A DNA stretch of 64,000 nt, from contig NZ_JAMXMX010000005.1 in assembly GCF_024055725.1 (NCBI RefSeq), positions 1 through 64,000 of the forward strand. Reading direction: 5' to 3'. Below are positions 18,188 to 29,051 of this stretch, piece after piece; the first letter of the stretch is position 1, and each line of letters starts with the position of its first letter. A program made the translations under genes and the position numbers. This DNA comes from Actinoallomurus spadix (GTDB lineage Bacteria; Actinomycetota; Actinomycetes; Streptosporangiales; Streptosporangiaceae). The notes beneath the pieces are model-generated. The model did not search any database, was not told where the DNA came from, and worked only from the letters and a program-made list of their open reading frames with translations.

Positions 18188-19894
18188 GTGCCGACCGTCG
18201 TCCCCCGCCTCAGGAGCCCCGTCCGCGGGCGCCTGATCATCTGCGGCGACACGCCGCTCGCCTTCCGGCTGGCCGACGAGCTGTCAACGCGTTACCTGCA
18301 GGACGTCACCGTCATCGTGCCCGCCAAGAGGCGCAACCACGGGCCGCAGATCAGCGAGTTGCCCCGCGTCCGGGTGCATGAGGCGGCGGACCTGAACGAC
18401 GAGACGTTCCGCGCCGTGCACGTCGAGTCGGCGCTCGCGGTGGCCCTCGTGAGCAACAGCGAGGTCGGCAACATCCACGCCGCCCTGCGGGCCCAGGAGC
18501 TCAATCCCGACATCCGGCTGGTCATCCGGATGTCGAACACCACCCTGGGCAACCGCATCCGCACGCTCTTCAAGGACTGCGCCGTCCTGTCCGACGGCGC
18601 GGTGGCCGCGCCGTCCTTCGTGGCCGCCGCCCTCGGTGACCTGCCGCCCAGCCACGTGCGCGTCGCGGGCCGCACCCTGTACGTCGCCCACCGCAGCGAC
18701 CGCGTCCGGAACGTCATCTGCGCGCTCGCGGACACCCGCAGGCCGGACGGCAGGCCGCGGCTGCTGCCGGTGGACCAGGACCGGGCGAACCTGGTGCTCG
18801 CGGTCGCCGACGGCAGGTCGCCCACCTCGCTCGCCGGCCCTCCGGTGACGAGCCGCCCGGTGTCCGGGTTCACCCGCAGCCTGCGGCTGCTGCTCAGCAG
18901 GCGGCTGCTCCAGGTGGCGCTGGCCCTGCTGGTACTGATCTTCGTGGGCAGCGCCGCGCTGAGCATCAGCGACGGGCACGGGTTCACCTACGCGCTGTAC
19001 CTCGTCCTCCTCGACGTCGCCGGTGCCGCCAACCCCGACACGGACCTCAGCGGAGCGGCCAAGGTGACGCAGGTGTTCATTACGCTCAGCAGTCTCGCGC
19101 TGGTGCCCGCGATCACCGCCGCCGCCGTCGACGCGGTCGTCCGGGCCCGCCTGGCGGGGCCGCTCGAGCGGCTGCGCGATCCGATCAGCGGACACGTCGT
19201 GGTCGTCGGCCTCGGCGAGGTGGGCCTCCGCGTCGTGTCGCAGCTGCACGACCTGGGCGTACCCGTCGTCTGCGTCGAGGCGAACGAGGACGCCGTCGGC
19301 GTGCCGCTGGCCCGCCGCCTCGGGCTGCCGATCGTGATCGGCGACGCGACCCGCAGCGAGACCCTGCGCACGGCGTGGGTCGGCACCTGCCGCTCCGTCG
19401 TCACCGTCACGAGCGACGACATCACCAACCTGGAGGCCGGGCTGAACGCGCGGGCCCTGCGCGACAACGTCCGCGTCGTGCTCCGGTTGTTCGACGACGA
19501 TCTGGCGGCGCGCGTGCACCGCAATTTCAAGATCCCGGTGTCGCGCAGCGTGTCCTTCCTCGCGGCCCCGGCGTTCGCCGCCGCCATGATGGAACGCCAG
19601 GTCATCGGGACGATCCCGGTCGGCCGTAGCGTCATGCTGATCGCCGACATGCCGATCGGCGAGGGCTCCGAGCTCGACGGCCGGCCGCTGCGGGAGGCGA
19701 ACCTGCCCGGCGAGGCCCGCGTGCTGGCGCTCGGCCGCCGCGGCCGCCCCCGCTTCGACTGGAACCTCCAGGACGGTTACCTGCTGATCCCCGGGGACCG
19801 GCTCGTCGTGCTGGCCACACGGTCGGGCATCGGCCACATCCGCGCCCGTACGATCGGCGCGCCAACCCCGGGCTCCGCCTCACCGGCCCGCTGA
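18188..19894 (+). CDS. RCK/TrkA-N domain membrane protein (potassium channel-like regulator)
   Basis: A 568-residue protein with two NAD-binding TrkA-N/RCK domains flanking a short membrane part. The first (about 12-150) starts RGRLIICGDTPLAFRLADEL. Hydrophobic segments lie around 240-262, 271-285 and 300-322. The second RCK (SGHVVVVGLGEVGLRVVSQL) starts near residue 335. This is the arrangement of CASTOR/POLLUX-like and other RCK channels. No TVGYG-type selectivity filter is visible between the hydrophobic segments, so the conducted ion, or whether it is a channel, is uncertain. GTG start with -10-like TAAGAT 6 bp upstream. Its 3' end overlaps the convergent lipoprotein gene by 118 bp. Confidence 0.85.
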   Translation: MPTVVPRLRSPVRGRLIICGDTPLAFRLADELSTRYLQDVTVIVPAKRRNHGPQISELPRVRVHEAADLNDETFRAVHVESALAVALVSNSEVGNIHAALRAQELNPDIRLVIRMSNTTLGNRIRTLFKDCAVLSDGAVAAPSFVAAALGDLPPSHVRVAGRTLYVAHRSDRVRNVICALADTRRPDGRPRLLPVDQDRANLVLAVADGRSPTSLAGPPVTSRPVSGFTRSLRLLLSRRLLQVALALLVLIFVGSAALSISDGHGFTYALYLVLLDVAGAANPDTDLSGAAKVTQVFITLSSLALVPAITAAAVDAVVRARLAGPLERLRDPISGHVVVVGLGEVGLRVVSQLHDLGVPVVCVEANEDAVGVPLARRLGLPIVIGDATRSETLRTAWVGTCRSVVTVTSDDITNLEAGLNARALRDNVRVVLRLFDDDLAARVHRNFKIPVSRSVSFLAAPAFAAAMMERQVIGTIPVGRSVMLIADMPIGEGSELDGRPLREANLPGEARVLALGRRGRPRFDWNLQDGYLLIPGDRLVVLATRSGIGHIRARTIGAPTPGSASPAR

Positions 19895-21396
19895 CCGCAC
19901 GCCGGTCTGCGGGCGACGAGTTGCTCGCGGCCGTCCGCGTGACGCGGCGACACCGGGAAGGAGCCGGTCAGGGTCCCGCCGCCGAACTCCACGCGATTCG
20001 ACGACGCCCGGCCCTTCGTCTTCTCGTCGCCGAGCGGAATGATCAGGTACGAGCGGCCGCCGATCGTTCCCGCGAACACGGACGCCTCCTTGGCCTGCAG
20101 CGTCCCGCCCGCCAGCCGGAACGTGCCGCTGAGCCGGGCGAGGATCTCGTACGGGACGTCGCGGGAGACGTAGTAGCCGCCCGCGTCCAGGTCGCCCTCC
20201 GCCGTGTTCATCGGAACGAGCACCAGCGCGTTCGCGGTGTTCCGGTACGCGGAGACGAGCGGGTTCACCTGCGGGATCAGGTCGGTGTTCAGCTTGCTGA
20301 GGATGTTCTGGATGGCCTGCCGCAGCGTGTCCGACGCTGGCTCGGCGACCGGGGTCACGCCCGTCAGCAGCAGGTCCACGGGCGTCCGGCGGCCCTGGGT
20401 GACCTGCCGTTTCCAGTCCTTGCGGGTCTCGTCGAGGAGGAGCCCGGCGACACCGCCCAGCTCCGTGCTCTCCCCGTCCAGGGTGATCTGCCCGGGGTCG
20501 AGCGTCCCGTCCAGGGGCCGCAGCTGCGTGTTCTTGCGGATCGCCGCGAGGTCGCCGCGCTTGGCGCCCATCGCCATGGCCATGGCGACCGCGCCGAAGT
20601 AGCCGGCCGCGCCGTCGCCGATGTCGGAGGTCGCGGCCCGCTTCACCTCGCCGGGGAACTCCTTCTGCCACCGCGACCACCAGTAGGCCGCGCCGGCCAG
20701 CCGCTGGTTCCGCTGCTGGGGAGCGGTGTAGGCGGCCACCAGGTCGTTGTAGACCATCGCACGGTACAGCCGGGGCGTGACGGCGAGCGGGAAGTCCGTG
20801 CCGCGCAGTTCCCCGCGGCTCTTTTTCCAAGCCTGCCACTTCTGCTGCGTGGCGTGGAAGAGCTCGTCGGTCGCGGCGGCGAACAGCGTGGCGGCCAGCG
20901 GCATCCCCGACGCCGCCGCGTCCGTCCGGAAGGACTGGTCGGCGACGTTCAGGATGACGGCCGGGTGCCCGTCCCAGAGGGCGTAGGAGGATCCGCCGCT
21001 CGGGATGTCGATCTTGTGCTTGCGCAGCTCGGCCGGGCTCAGATCCGACACGCCGTCCACGCTGACCATCCGCGCGCGGGAGCCGTCCCCGAGGATGACC
21101 CGCCGGTCCTTCAGGACCGTGCCGGGCCAGATCTTCGAGGCCTCCGGCCACACCCGCGCCGCGGCGTCCTGCACCTGGACCGCGACGGGCTTCAGAGCCG
21201 TCACGGCGGGCATCGGCCCGTGCTTCTGCGGAGAGCCGCCGGAACACCCGGCGGCCGAACCGACGGCGGCGACCGCGACGACGGCCGGCCACCGGACCTT
21301 CGTACCGGCCGCACCTCGGCGGCCTGAACGCGAAGATCCCGACCCGACGAACCCAGTGAACACCGCACAACCCCCGCGCCGGCCGATCTCGGACAT
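19777..21396 (-). CDS. Putative lipoprotein, function unknown
   Basis: About 539 residues. The N-terminus has a hydrophobic signal (VRWPAVVAVAAVGSAAGC) with a lipobox ending in AAGC, so it should be lipid-anchored outside the cytoplasmic membrane. The body is soluble and shows no family I recognise; notable segments are ATDELFHATQQKWQAWKKS, GAAYWWSRWQKEFPGE and PMNTAEGDLDAGGYYVSRDV. Start is uncertain: ATG at 21396 or GTG at 21363, which has a GGGGG stretch upstream. The last 40 residues are antisense to the RCK gene and look like read-through beyond the natural end, which suggests loss of an earlier stop or a late frameshift. Confidence 0.7.
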   Translation of the reverse strand: MSEIGRRGGCAVFTGFVGSGSSRSGRRGAAGTKVRWPAVVAVAAVGSAAGCSGGSPQKHGPMPAVTALKPVAVQVQDAAARVWPEASKIWPGTVLKDRRVILGDGSRARMVSVDGVSDLSPAELRKHKIDIPSGGSSYALWDGHPAVILNVADQSFRTDAAASGMPLAATLFAAATDELFHATQQKWQAWKKSRGELRGTDFPLAVTPRLYRAMVYNDLVAAYTAPQQRNQRLAGAAYWWSRWQKEFPGEVKRAATSDIGDGAAGYFGAVAMAMAMGAKRGDLAAIRKNTQLRPLDGTLDPGQITLDGESTELGGVAGLLLDETRKDWKRQVTQGRRTPVDLLLTGVTPVAEPASDTLRQAIQNILSKLNTDLIPQVNPLVSAYRNTANALVLVPMNTAEGDLDAGGYYVSRDVPYEILARLSGTFRLAGGTLQAKEASVFAGTIGGRSYLIIPLGDEKTKGRASSNRVEFGGGTLTGSFPVSPRHADGREQLVARRPACGQRAGEAEPGVGAPIVRARMWPMPDRVASTTSRSPGISR

Positions 21397-21422
21397 GGGC
21401 CGGGGGGTGGCTCGCCCATCCT

Positions 21423-21445
21423 GACGGGGGCGATCATTCCCCGTC
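21423..21445 (-). terminator. Short hairpin after the TIM-barrel gene
   Basis: GACGGGG and CCCCGTC form a 7-bp stem with a 9-nt loop, about 10 bp downstream of the minus-strand stop. Confidence 0.45.
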
Positions 21446-21455
21446 GGCGGGCCGG

Positions 21456-22334
21456 TTAACGTCCCGGCACGTCGGCAACGCTTCTCAGGCCGTTCAGGTA
21501 GGCCGCGCTCGCCCGCACCGCGGCGACGGGACCGCCGCCGGGCGGCGGGTCGGCGGCCAGGATCGTGTCCTGTTCGAGGACGTACCAGCCCTGGTAGCCG
21601 GCCTGGTCGAGCGCCGTGACGATCCCCGCCGTGTCGACGTCGCCGGCGCCGAGCGGGCGGTACAACCCGTCGCGTACCGCCTCGGTGTACGTGACCCGTC
21701 CCGCGCGCACCCGGTCGGCGGCGGTCGCGTCGACGTCCTTGAGGTGCACGTGGGCGACGCGGTCCGCGGCCGACCGCGCCAGCGCGAGCGGATCCGCGCC
21801 GCCGATCAGGAGGTGCCCGGTGTCCAGGCAGAGGGGCACGCCGCAGCCGCTCAGCACCCGGTCCACCTCGCCGGGTCCCTCGACGATCGTGCCGACGTGC
21901 GGGTGCAGGGCCGTGCGGATCCCGGACCCGGCCGCGTACGCCGCGATCCGGTCGAGGTTGGCCAGCAGCGTCGTCCAGTTCCCGGCGGACAGGGCGGGAC
22001 GCTCGTCGTACCCGTCCCGGCCGGTGACGGCCGCCAGCACGAGCATCGGCGCGCCGCCGAACCCGCGCAGCGCCCGCTCGACCTCCGGGATCGGATCGCG
22101 CTCCGGCTCGTGCAGGACGACCGGGACGAAGCCGCCGACCGCCGTCAGGCCGTACGAGGCCAGCAGCGCCTCGCGCTCGACCGGGTCGGCCGGCAGGAAG
22201 CCGTCCGGGCCGAACTCGGTCGCGGTCAGACCCGCGTCGCGCATCTCGGCCAGCACCCGGCCCGGGGACATCTGGTGACCCCAGCCCGGTACCTCGCACA
22301 CGCCCCAGGAGATGGGCGCACCCGCGATCCTCAC
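21456..22334 (-). CDS. Sugar phosphate isomerase/epimerase-like TIM-barrel protein (IolE-like)
   Basis: A 292-residue AP-endonuclease-2-like TIM barrel. It opens VRIAGAPISWGVCEVPGWG, very like inosose dehydratase IolE and its relatives, and carries metal-binding residues in TALHPHVGT, CLDTGHLLIGG, VHLKDVD and YVLEQDT. Likely acts on inosose or a related keto-sugar. GTG start at 22334 has GAGGAGG 7 bp upstream; the ribosome-binding segment is a 26-bp copy of the end of the upstream dehydrogenase gene. In an operon with that IolG-like dehydrogenase. Confidence 0.85.
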   Translation of the reverse strand: MRIAGAPISWGVCEVPGWGHQMSPGRVLAEMRDAGLTATEFGPDGFLPADPVEREALLASYGLTAVGGFVPVVLHEPERDPIPEVERALRGFGGAPMLVLAAVTGRDGYDERPALSAGNWTTLLANLDRIAAYAAGSGIRTALHPHVGTIVEGPGEVDRVLSGCGVPLCLDTGHLLIGGADPLALARSAADRVAHVHLKDVDATAADRVRAGRVTYTEAVRDGLYRPLGAGDVDTAGIVTALDQAGYQGWYVLEQDTILAADPPPGGGPVAAVRASAAYLNGLRSVADVPGR

Positions 22335-22403
22335 CGGCGGACCTCCTCGATCGTCACTGGCGGACTCCCTCACTCGTCACCGGCGGACCTCCTCGATCGT
22401 CAC
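22332..22403. repeat. 46-bp-period duplication at a gene junction
   Basis: A 26-bp segment at 22332-22357 is repeated exactly at 22378-22403. The right copy encodes the end of the dehydrogenase (TIEEVRR, stop). The left copy supplies the ribosome-binding site and GTG of the TIM-barrel gene. The new start was apparently created by duplicating the old stop region. Confidence 0.8.
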
Positions 22404-23384
22404 GGCGCGCCGCTCCCGGCGGGAGCGGTCGCACGCCTCGGCCACGTAGAACGCCTCGAGTGCCTCCTCCGGCGGGCACGGACTGTCGGCCCGCCCCGCG
22501 GCGACCTGGAGGAAGGTCGCCAGCTCGGCCTCGTACGCCGGGCCGAACCGCTCGAGGAAGCCCTGGCAGGGCCGGGCGCCCGGCGTCGCGCCCGCGGCAT
22601 GCCCGTCGACCGGCGTGAGCGGTGTTCCGTCGCCGAGCCCGGCCGCGAGGCTGTCCTCCGCGCCGTACGCCTCGATGCGCACGTCGTATCCGGCGCCGTT
22701 GTAGCGGGTCTCGGTGATGATGGCGAGGGTCCCGTCGTCGAGGGTCAGCACCGCCGCGCAGGTGTCGACGTCGCCGCACGCGGCGAAGTACTCCTCGCCC
22801 TTGTTGGCCCCGGTCGCCATGACCTCGACGACCTGCCGCCCGGTCACGAACCGGATCGCGTCGATGTCGTGAACCGCGCAGTCGCGGAAGATCCCGCCGG
22901 AGACCCGGACGTACGTGGCGGGCGGCGGCGCGGGGTCGAGCGTGCAGGACCGCACGGTGTGCAGCCGGCCGAGGCGGCCGGTGGCGACGGCGTCCCGTAG
23001 CGCGACGTGGCCGGCGTCGAAGCGGCGCTGGAAGCCGACCTGGACGGGGGTCGCGGCGGCCTGGACCTCGCGGACGACTTGGAGCGTTCCAACACTGTCC
23101 GGAGCGACCGGTTTCTCGCAGAAGGTCGGGATCCCGGCCCGCGCGGCGCGGGTCACGAGCTCGGCGTGCGCGTCCGTGGCGGCGGCGACGACCAGCCCGT
23201 CCAGCCGCTCGCCGAACAGCGCGTCGACCGAGTCGGCGGCCGACCCGCCGAACTCCTCGGCGATCCGGCGCGCCCGCCCATCGTCCGGATCGGCCACCAC
23301 GAACGCCTCGACGGACGGGAGTGCGCGAAGGGTCTCCGCATGGCGCGCGCCGATGCGGCCGGCCCCCGCGAGCCCGATTCTCAT
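22377..23384 (-). CDS. Inositol 2-dehydrogenase-like oxidoreductase (Gfo/Idh/MocA)
   Basis: A 335-residue NAD-dependent dehydrogenase. The Rossmann GAGRIGARHAETL, catalytic CEKPVAPDS (Lys in EKP), and downstream GIFRDCAVHDIDAIRFVTG with the His/Asp pair typical of IolG enzymes are all present. Start ATG at 23384 has GGGAGGA upstream. It is upstream of an IolE-like TIM-barrel gene in one operon, consistent with inositol or keto-sugar catabolism. The promoter has a perfect LacI-type palindrome. Confidence 0.88.
   Translation of the reverse strand: MRIGLAGAGRIGARHAETLRALPSVEAFVVADPDDGRARRIAEEFGGSAADSVDALFGERLDGLVVAAATDAHAELVTRAARAGIPTFCEKPVAPDSVGTLQVVREVQAAATPVQVGFQRRFDAGHVALRDAVATGRLGRLHTVRSCTLDPAPPPATYVRVSGGIFRDCAVHDIDAIRFVTGRQVVEVMATGANKGEEYFAACGDVDTCAAVLTLDDGTLAIITETRYNGAGYDVRIEAYGAEDSLAAGLGDGTPLTPVDGHAAGATPGARPCQGFLERFGPAYEAELATFLQVAAGRADSPCPPEEALEAFYVAEACDRSRRERRAVTIEEVRR
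23079..23092. promoter_or_regulatory. Internal LacI-like palindrome
   Basis: TTGGAGCGTTCCAA, one mismatch pair from a perfect palindrome, lies inside the dehydrogenase gene and nearly matches the promoter operator at 23445. It could be an auxiliary operator for looping or roadblock repression; spacing is about 365 bp. Confidence 0.4.
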
Positions 23385-23444
23385 AGAGTCCTCCCGGTCG
23401 GCGATCCTCACCCGGACACTCACGGCCCGGACTTCAGTAGCTAT

Positions 23445-23456
23445 TGGAACGTTCCA
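23445..23456. promoter_or_regulatory. LacI-type operator
   Basis: Perfect 12-bp palindrome TGGAACGTTCCA, 61 bp upstream of the IolG-like start and 160 bp from the divergent fusion gene. CG-centred palindromes of this kind are bound by LacI-family repressors of sugar operons. No LacI gene is in the window. Confidence 0.65.
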
Positions 23457-23615
23457 TCACAGGCCGAAGTTGTCAGGACATTGTTCAAGGGTGGTGCCCC
23501 TCAAGCTAGACCGCTTTCCGGGGCGCGTCCATGGGATGGCCGGACAAGGCCGGGCCGCCCGGCCGGGCGGGTGGCCCGCCCACCACATCCGGTCACCAAG
23601 CGTTAGTTTGACCTC

Positions 23616-25265
23616 ATGCGCGTTCTCGTCACCGGTGGGTCCGGATTCGTGGGCTCCTACGCTGTCGCCGCGCTGCTCCGGGCCGGTCACCGCGTCCGGG
23701 TCTTCGCCCGCGATCCCGGCCGCGCGGGGAAGACCCTCGGCGGCGTGGGCGTCGACACGGCGGCCGTGGAGATGTATTCCGGAGACGTGCTCGACGCGGA
23801 GGCGGTCGCCCAGGCCCTCGACGGGTGCGACGCCGTCGTCCACGCCGCCGCCGCGCTCGGCGTCACCGACCCGCGGACGAGCGTCCTGGAGGTCAACGTC
23901 ACCGGCACCCGCAACGTGGTCGGCGGCGCCGTCGCCCGCGGGCTCGACCCGGTGATCCACCTGTCCACGATCGCGGTGTTCGTCCCGCCCGCGGGGCCGG
24001 TGATCCGGGCCGGCGACGCCCTCGCCCGCCCCAGCACGGACTACGGCCGCTCGAAAGTCGCGGCCGAACACTACGTGCGCCGCCTGCAGGCCGCCGGCGC
24101 CCCCGTCACCACCTTCTACCCCGGCGGCGTCATCGGCCCCCGGCAGCCGCACCTCGACGCGATGATGGAGGGCCTGGCCGGGGCGCTCAACCTCGTCTGG
24201 CCGACACCGCGCGGCGGCGTGTCGCTCCTCGACGTACGCGACCTCGGCGAGGCCGTGGCCCGCGCGGTCACTCCCGGCCTCGGGCCGCGCCGGTACCTCC
24301 TCGGCGGTCACTACCTGACCTGGCCCGAGCTGGCCGACCGCTGCGACGCCCTCACCGGCGTACGCTGCCGCCGCGTCCCGGTCCCGGGAGGCGTGATGGT
24401 CGCTCTCGGGTCACTGCTGGACGCGGCCAAGCGGGTGCGCCGGTTCGACTACCCACTGACCCGGGACGCCGCGCGGATCATGGTGACGCTCGTCCCCTCC
24501 GACGACGCCCCGGCCATCGACGCGCTCGGCGTCACGCTCCGGCCGGTCGAGGAGAGCCTGACGGACGCCCTGCGCTGGCTCGCCGCCGCCGGGCACCTCT
24601 CCCCCGCGCGGGCGGGACGCCTGGCACCCGCGACGGCCGGGCGGCCCGTGCCCGGAGAAGGAGCCGGGCGGTCCGCGCCCGGGAAAGCCGGGCGGCCGGG
24701 CCCGGCCCGGAGCTCAGGAGACCCTGGCACGATCGACGCGCGCAGAGAGGCAGGCCCCGCCATGACATCGAGCCGGTTGAAGGACGCCATCTCCCCGACG
24801 GTCCAGCGGATGGCCGGATCGGCGTGGTTCGCCAAGGTGGGGCCCAAGGTGGTCCCGCCCCTGGACCGCGTGCTGCACCGCCTGTCCGGCGGCCGCCTTC
24901 TCCTCCCGCAGTACATCGTCCCCAGCCTCGTGCTGACGGCCGTCGGGCACCGCAGCGGCCTGCCCCGCCGGACCCCCCTGGCCTGCCTGCCCGAACCGGA
25001 CGGTTCCTTCCTCGTGGTCGGCAGCAACTTCGGCCGCGAGCACCATCCCGCGTGGACGGCCAACCTCATGCACGAGCCCGCCGCCGAGGTCGACTACCGG
25101 GGCCGTACGATCCCGGTCACCGCGCGGCTCCTCGAAGGAGAGGAACGTGCCGAGGTCTGGCCACGGCTGGTGAAGATCTGGCCCACCTTCGACCGGTACG
25201 TCGAGCGCTCCGGGCGGCGGCTCCGGGTCTTCCGCCTCGAACCACGGGACCGGGCACACGGATGA
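23616..25265 (+). CDS. Fusion of NAD-dependent epimerase (SDR) and DDN-type nitroreductase domain
   Basis: One uninterrupted 549-residue frame. Residues 1-330 form an extended SDR (GGSGFVGSYAVAAL nucleotide motif, STIAVF, YGRSK with catalytic Tyr/Lys). Residues 331-380 are a Gly/Ala/Arg/Pro linker with AGRxxPxxAGR-like repeats. Residues 383-549 are a deazaflavin (F420)-dependent nitroreductase/quinone reductase domain of the DDN family (SGLPRRTPLACLPEPDGSFLVV, then GREHHPAWTANL). The in-frame ATG at 24762 has GAGAGG about 12 bp upstream, so the second domain may also be made separately. The first start (MRVLVTGGSG) has a -10-like TAGTTT and no ribosome-binding site. Confidence 0.85.
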   Translation: MRVLVTGGSGFVGSYAVAALLRAGHRVRVFARDPGRAGKTLGGVGVDTAAVEMYSGDVLDAEAVAQALDGCDAVVHAAAALGVTDPRTSVLEVNVTGTRNVVGGAVARGLDPVIHLSTIAVFVPPAGPVIRAGDALARPSTDYGRSKVAAEHYVRRLQAAGAPVTTFYPGGVIGPRQPHLDAMMEGLAGALNLVWPTPRGGVSLLDVRDLGEAVARAVTPGLGPRRYLLGGHYLTWPELADRCDALTGVRCRRVPVPGGVMVALGSLLDAAKRVRRFDYPLTRDAARIMVTLVPSDDAPAIDALGVTLRPVEESLTDALRWLAAAGHLSPARAGRLAPATAGRPVPGEGAGRSAPGKAGRPGPARSSGDPGTIDARREAGPAMTSSRLKDAISPTVQRMAGSAWFAKVGPKVVPPLDRVLHRLSGGRLLLPQYIVPSLVLTAVGHRSGLPRRTPLACLPEPDGSFLVVGSNFGREHHPAWTANLMHEPAAEVDYRGRTIPVTARLLEGEERAEVWPRLVKIWPTFDRYVERSGRRLRVFRLEPRDRAHG

Positions 25266-25267
25266 AC

Positions 25268-25303
25268 GGACGGCGCCCTCCCCGGATGGGGAGGGCACCG
25301 TCC
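25268..25303. terminator. Bidirectional hairpin terminator
   Basis: Two nested perfect stems, GGACGG and GCCCTCCCC, with one mismatched pair between them and a 4-nt loop; it lies between the convergent fusion gene and lon. Confidence 0.8.
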
Positions 25304-25336
25304 GCGTACTCAGAGGATGCCGGACCGCCCGGCCGC

Positions 25337-27736
<2,400 letters not shown>

Positions 27737-27749
27737 CAGGCCTCCAAAG

Positions 27750-27770
27750 CTTGAGTCACCCACACTCAAG
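27750..27770. promoter_or_regulatory. HAIR element, HspR operator
   Basis: CTTGAGT-N7-ACTCAAG, an exact match to the HspR-associated inverted repeat, between the lon promoter and its start. It would place lon under HspR/DnaK feedback control. Confidence 0.9.
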
Positions 27771-27959
27771 AAAGGAGAGCCCTGATCCATTCCCACCCGC
27801 CCGTTCGCCGTCAGCGATCACACCCGGCCGTCCCGTCCGCGGATCTCTGCGGTCGCACTGTCACGGACGGCCATCGTTGAGCTGCGGGAACGGCTGGGGC
27901 GACCCCGACCTGCGCGCACGCAGAGCCGGGCATCCGCACCTCCTGGAAGAATCGCCGGG

Positions 27960-28934
27960 ATGGGTACGGAATTCGCGGACAAGTCCGCAGAGATGTTCAA
28001 GGCTCTGGCCGACGGGGAGACCGGCACGTTCCGGTCCTCACTGCGCCAGGTCTTCCAACTGTCGCCGCAGGTGCCGCCGGCGGAACGCGCCGCTCTCTCG
28101 AACGAGATCGCGCCACTGCTGTCACCGCAGGACGGCGACCTCGAACTGGTCGCGGACCTTGCCGTCCTGGCGGGCGCGCTCGTCGAGGGCGGAGTTCCCG
28201 CCGGAACGGCCGGCGTACAGGTCATGCGGATGCTGCATTCCTGGGCCGGATCCATCGATACCCGCCGGGAGGCCGGCGGACAGCACAGCGTCGCCCGCCG
28301 TCTCGGCCTGGCCGCCAAGACCATGCTCACCGACGCCGAGGTCCGCGCGGCCGTTCGCGCCGACGAGCACATGCTGTTCGACCTCGAGGTCGCCGCCGGG
28401 CGGTTGAGGTGGAACGTGGGCGAGTTCCACCAGGTCGCGAGGCTGCTCATGATGGCCGACGCGGTCAGCGCCCTGGTCCTGGACCGCCGGTCGGGACGCG
28501 GGTTCCGGGTGGCCTTCGACGGTGTCTGGAGCAATTTCCAGCTGCATACCCTGCTCGTCGACGCCCTCGTGGGCGCCGAGGGCCGCGGACTCGAAGGGGA
28601 ACGCCCCTGCTCCGGCTGTGTCGCAATCGAGAGCGGCCGACCGCAGCCCACCCATGACGCGACCGAAGAACTGCATGAGGTGTGGTCTCTATGGGATTAC
28701 AAGGGACGCCGGATCGACCTCACCGACAGCCCCGCCGACTTTCCCTTGCATGCCGGCGAACGCGTGATCGTGCTGGGCATGAAGGAGTCCGCGCTGGAGT
28801 CCTGGACGCCCGGCTACCACTGCCACGACCGAATCCGTGCCCACCTCACCGTGCGAGCCGAACTCCCTCCCGAGGAGACGACCGGCCTTTGGTCCCGCAT
28901 CGCGATGCCCGAGGGCGCGGGAGATTCCGCCTGA
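27960..28934 (+). CDS. Hypothetical protein (324 aa)
   Basis: Not recognised. A soluble, largely helical protein starting MGTEFADKSAEMFKALADGE. The first half consists of amphipathic helices (PAERAALSNEIAPLLSPQDG, VARRLGLAAKTMLTDAEVR). The second half has CSGCVAIESG and an Asp/Trp-rich region (EVWSLWDYKGRRIDLTDSP). No signal peptide, membrane segment or catalytic motif. Coding character is normal for the region. Start ATG at 27960; ribosome-binding site weak. It stands alone between lon (divergent) and an epimerase. Confidence 0.75.
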   Translation: MGTEFADKSAEMFKALADGETGTFRSSLRQVFQLSPQVPPAERAALSNEIAPLLSPQDGDLELVADLAVLAGALVEGGVPAGTAGVQVMRMLHSWAGSIDTRREAGGQHSVARRLGLAAKTMLTDAEVRAAVRADEHMLFDLEVAAGRLRWNVGEFHQVARLLMMADAVSALVLDRRSGRGFRVAFDGVWSNFQLHTLLVDALVGAEGRGLEGERPCSGCVAIESGRPQPTHDATEELHEVWSLWDYKGRRIDLTDSPADFPLHAGERVIVLGMKESALESWTPGYHCHDRIRAHLTVRAELPPEETTGLWSRIAMPEGAGDSA

Positions 28935-29051
28935 GAGGCCGTCTTGGTCTCCGTCACGCAGGCTCATCCGGAGTCAAGCGGATAACGCGCGGACCTTACG
29001 CCCCCGGCGAACCGCGTCCTGAAGATCCTGTGGGCCGGTTTGACTGTCCGC

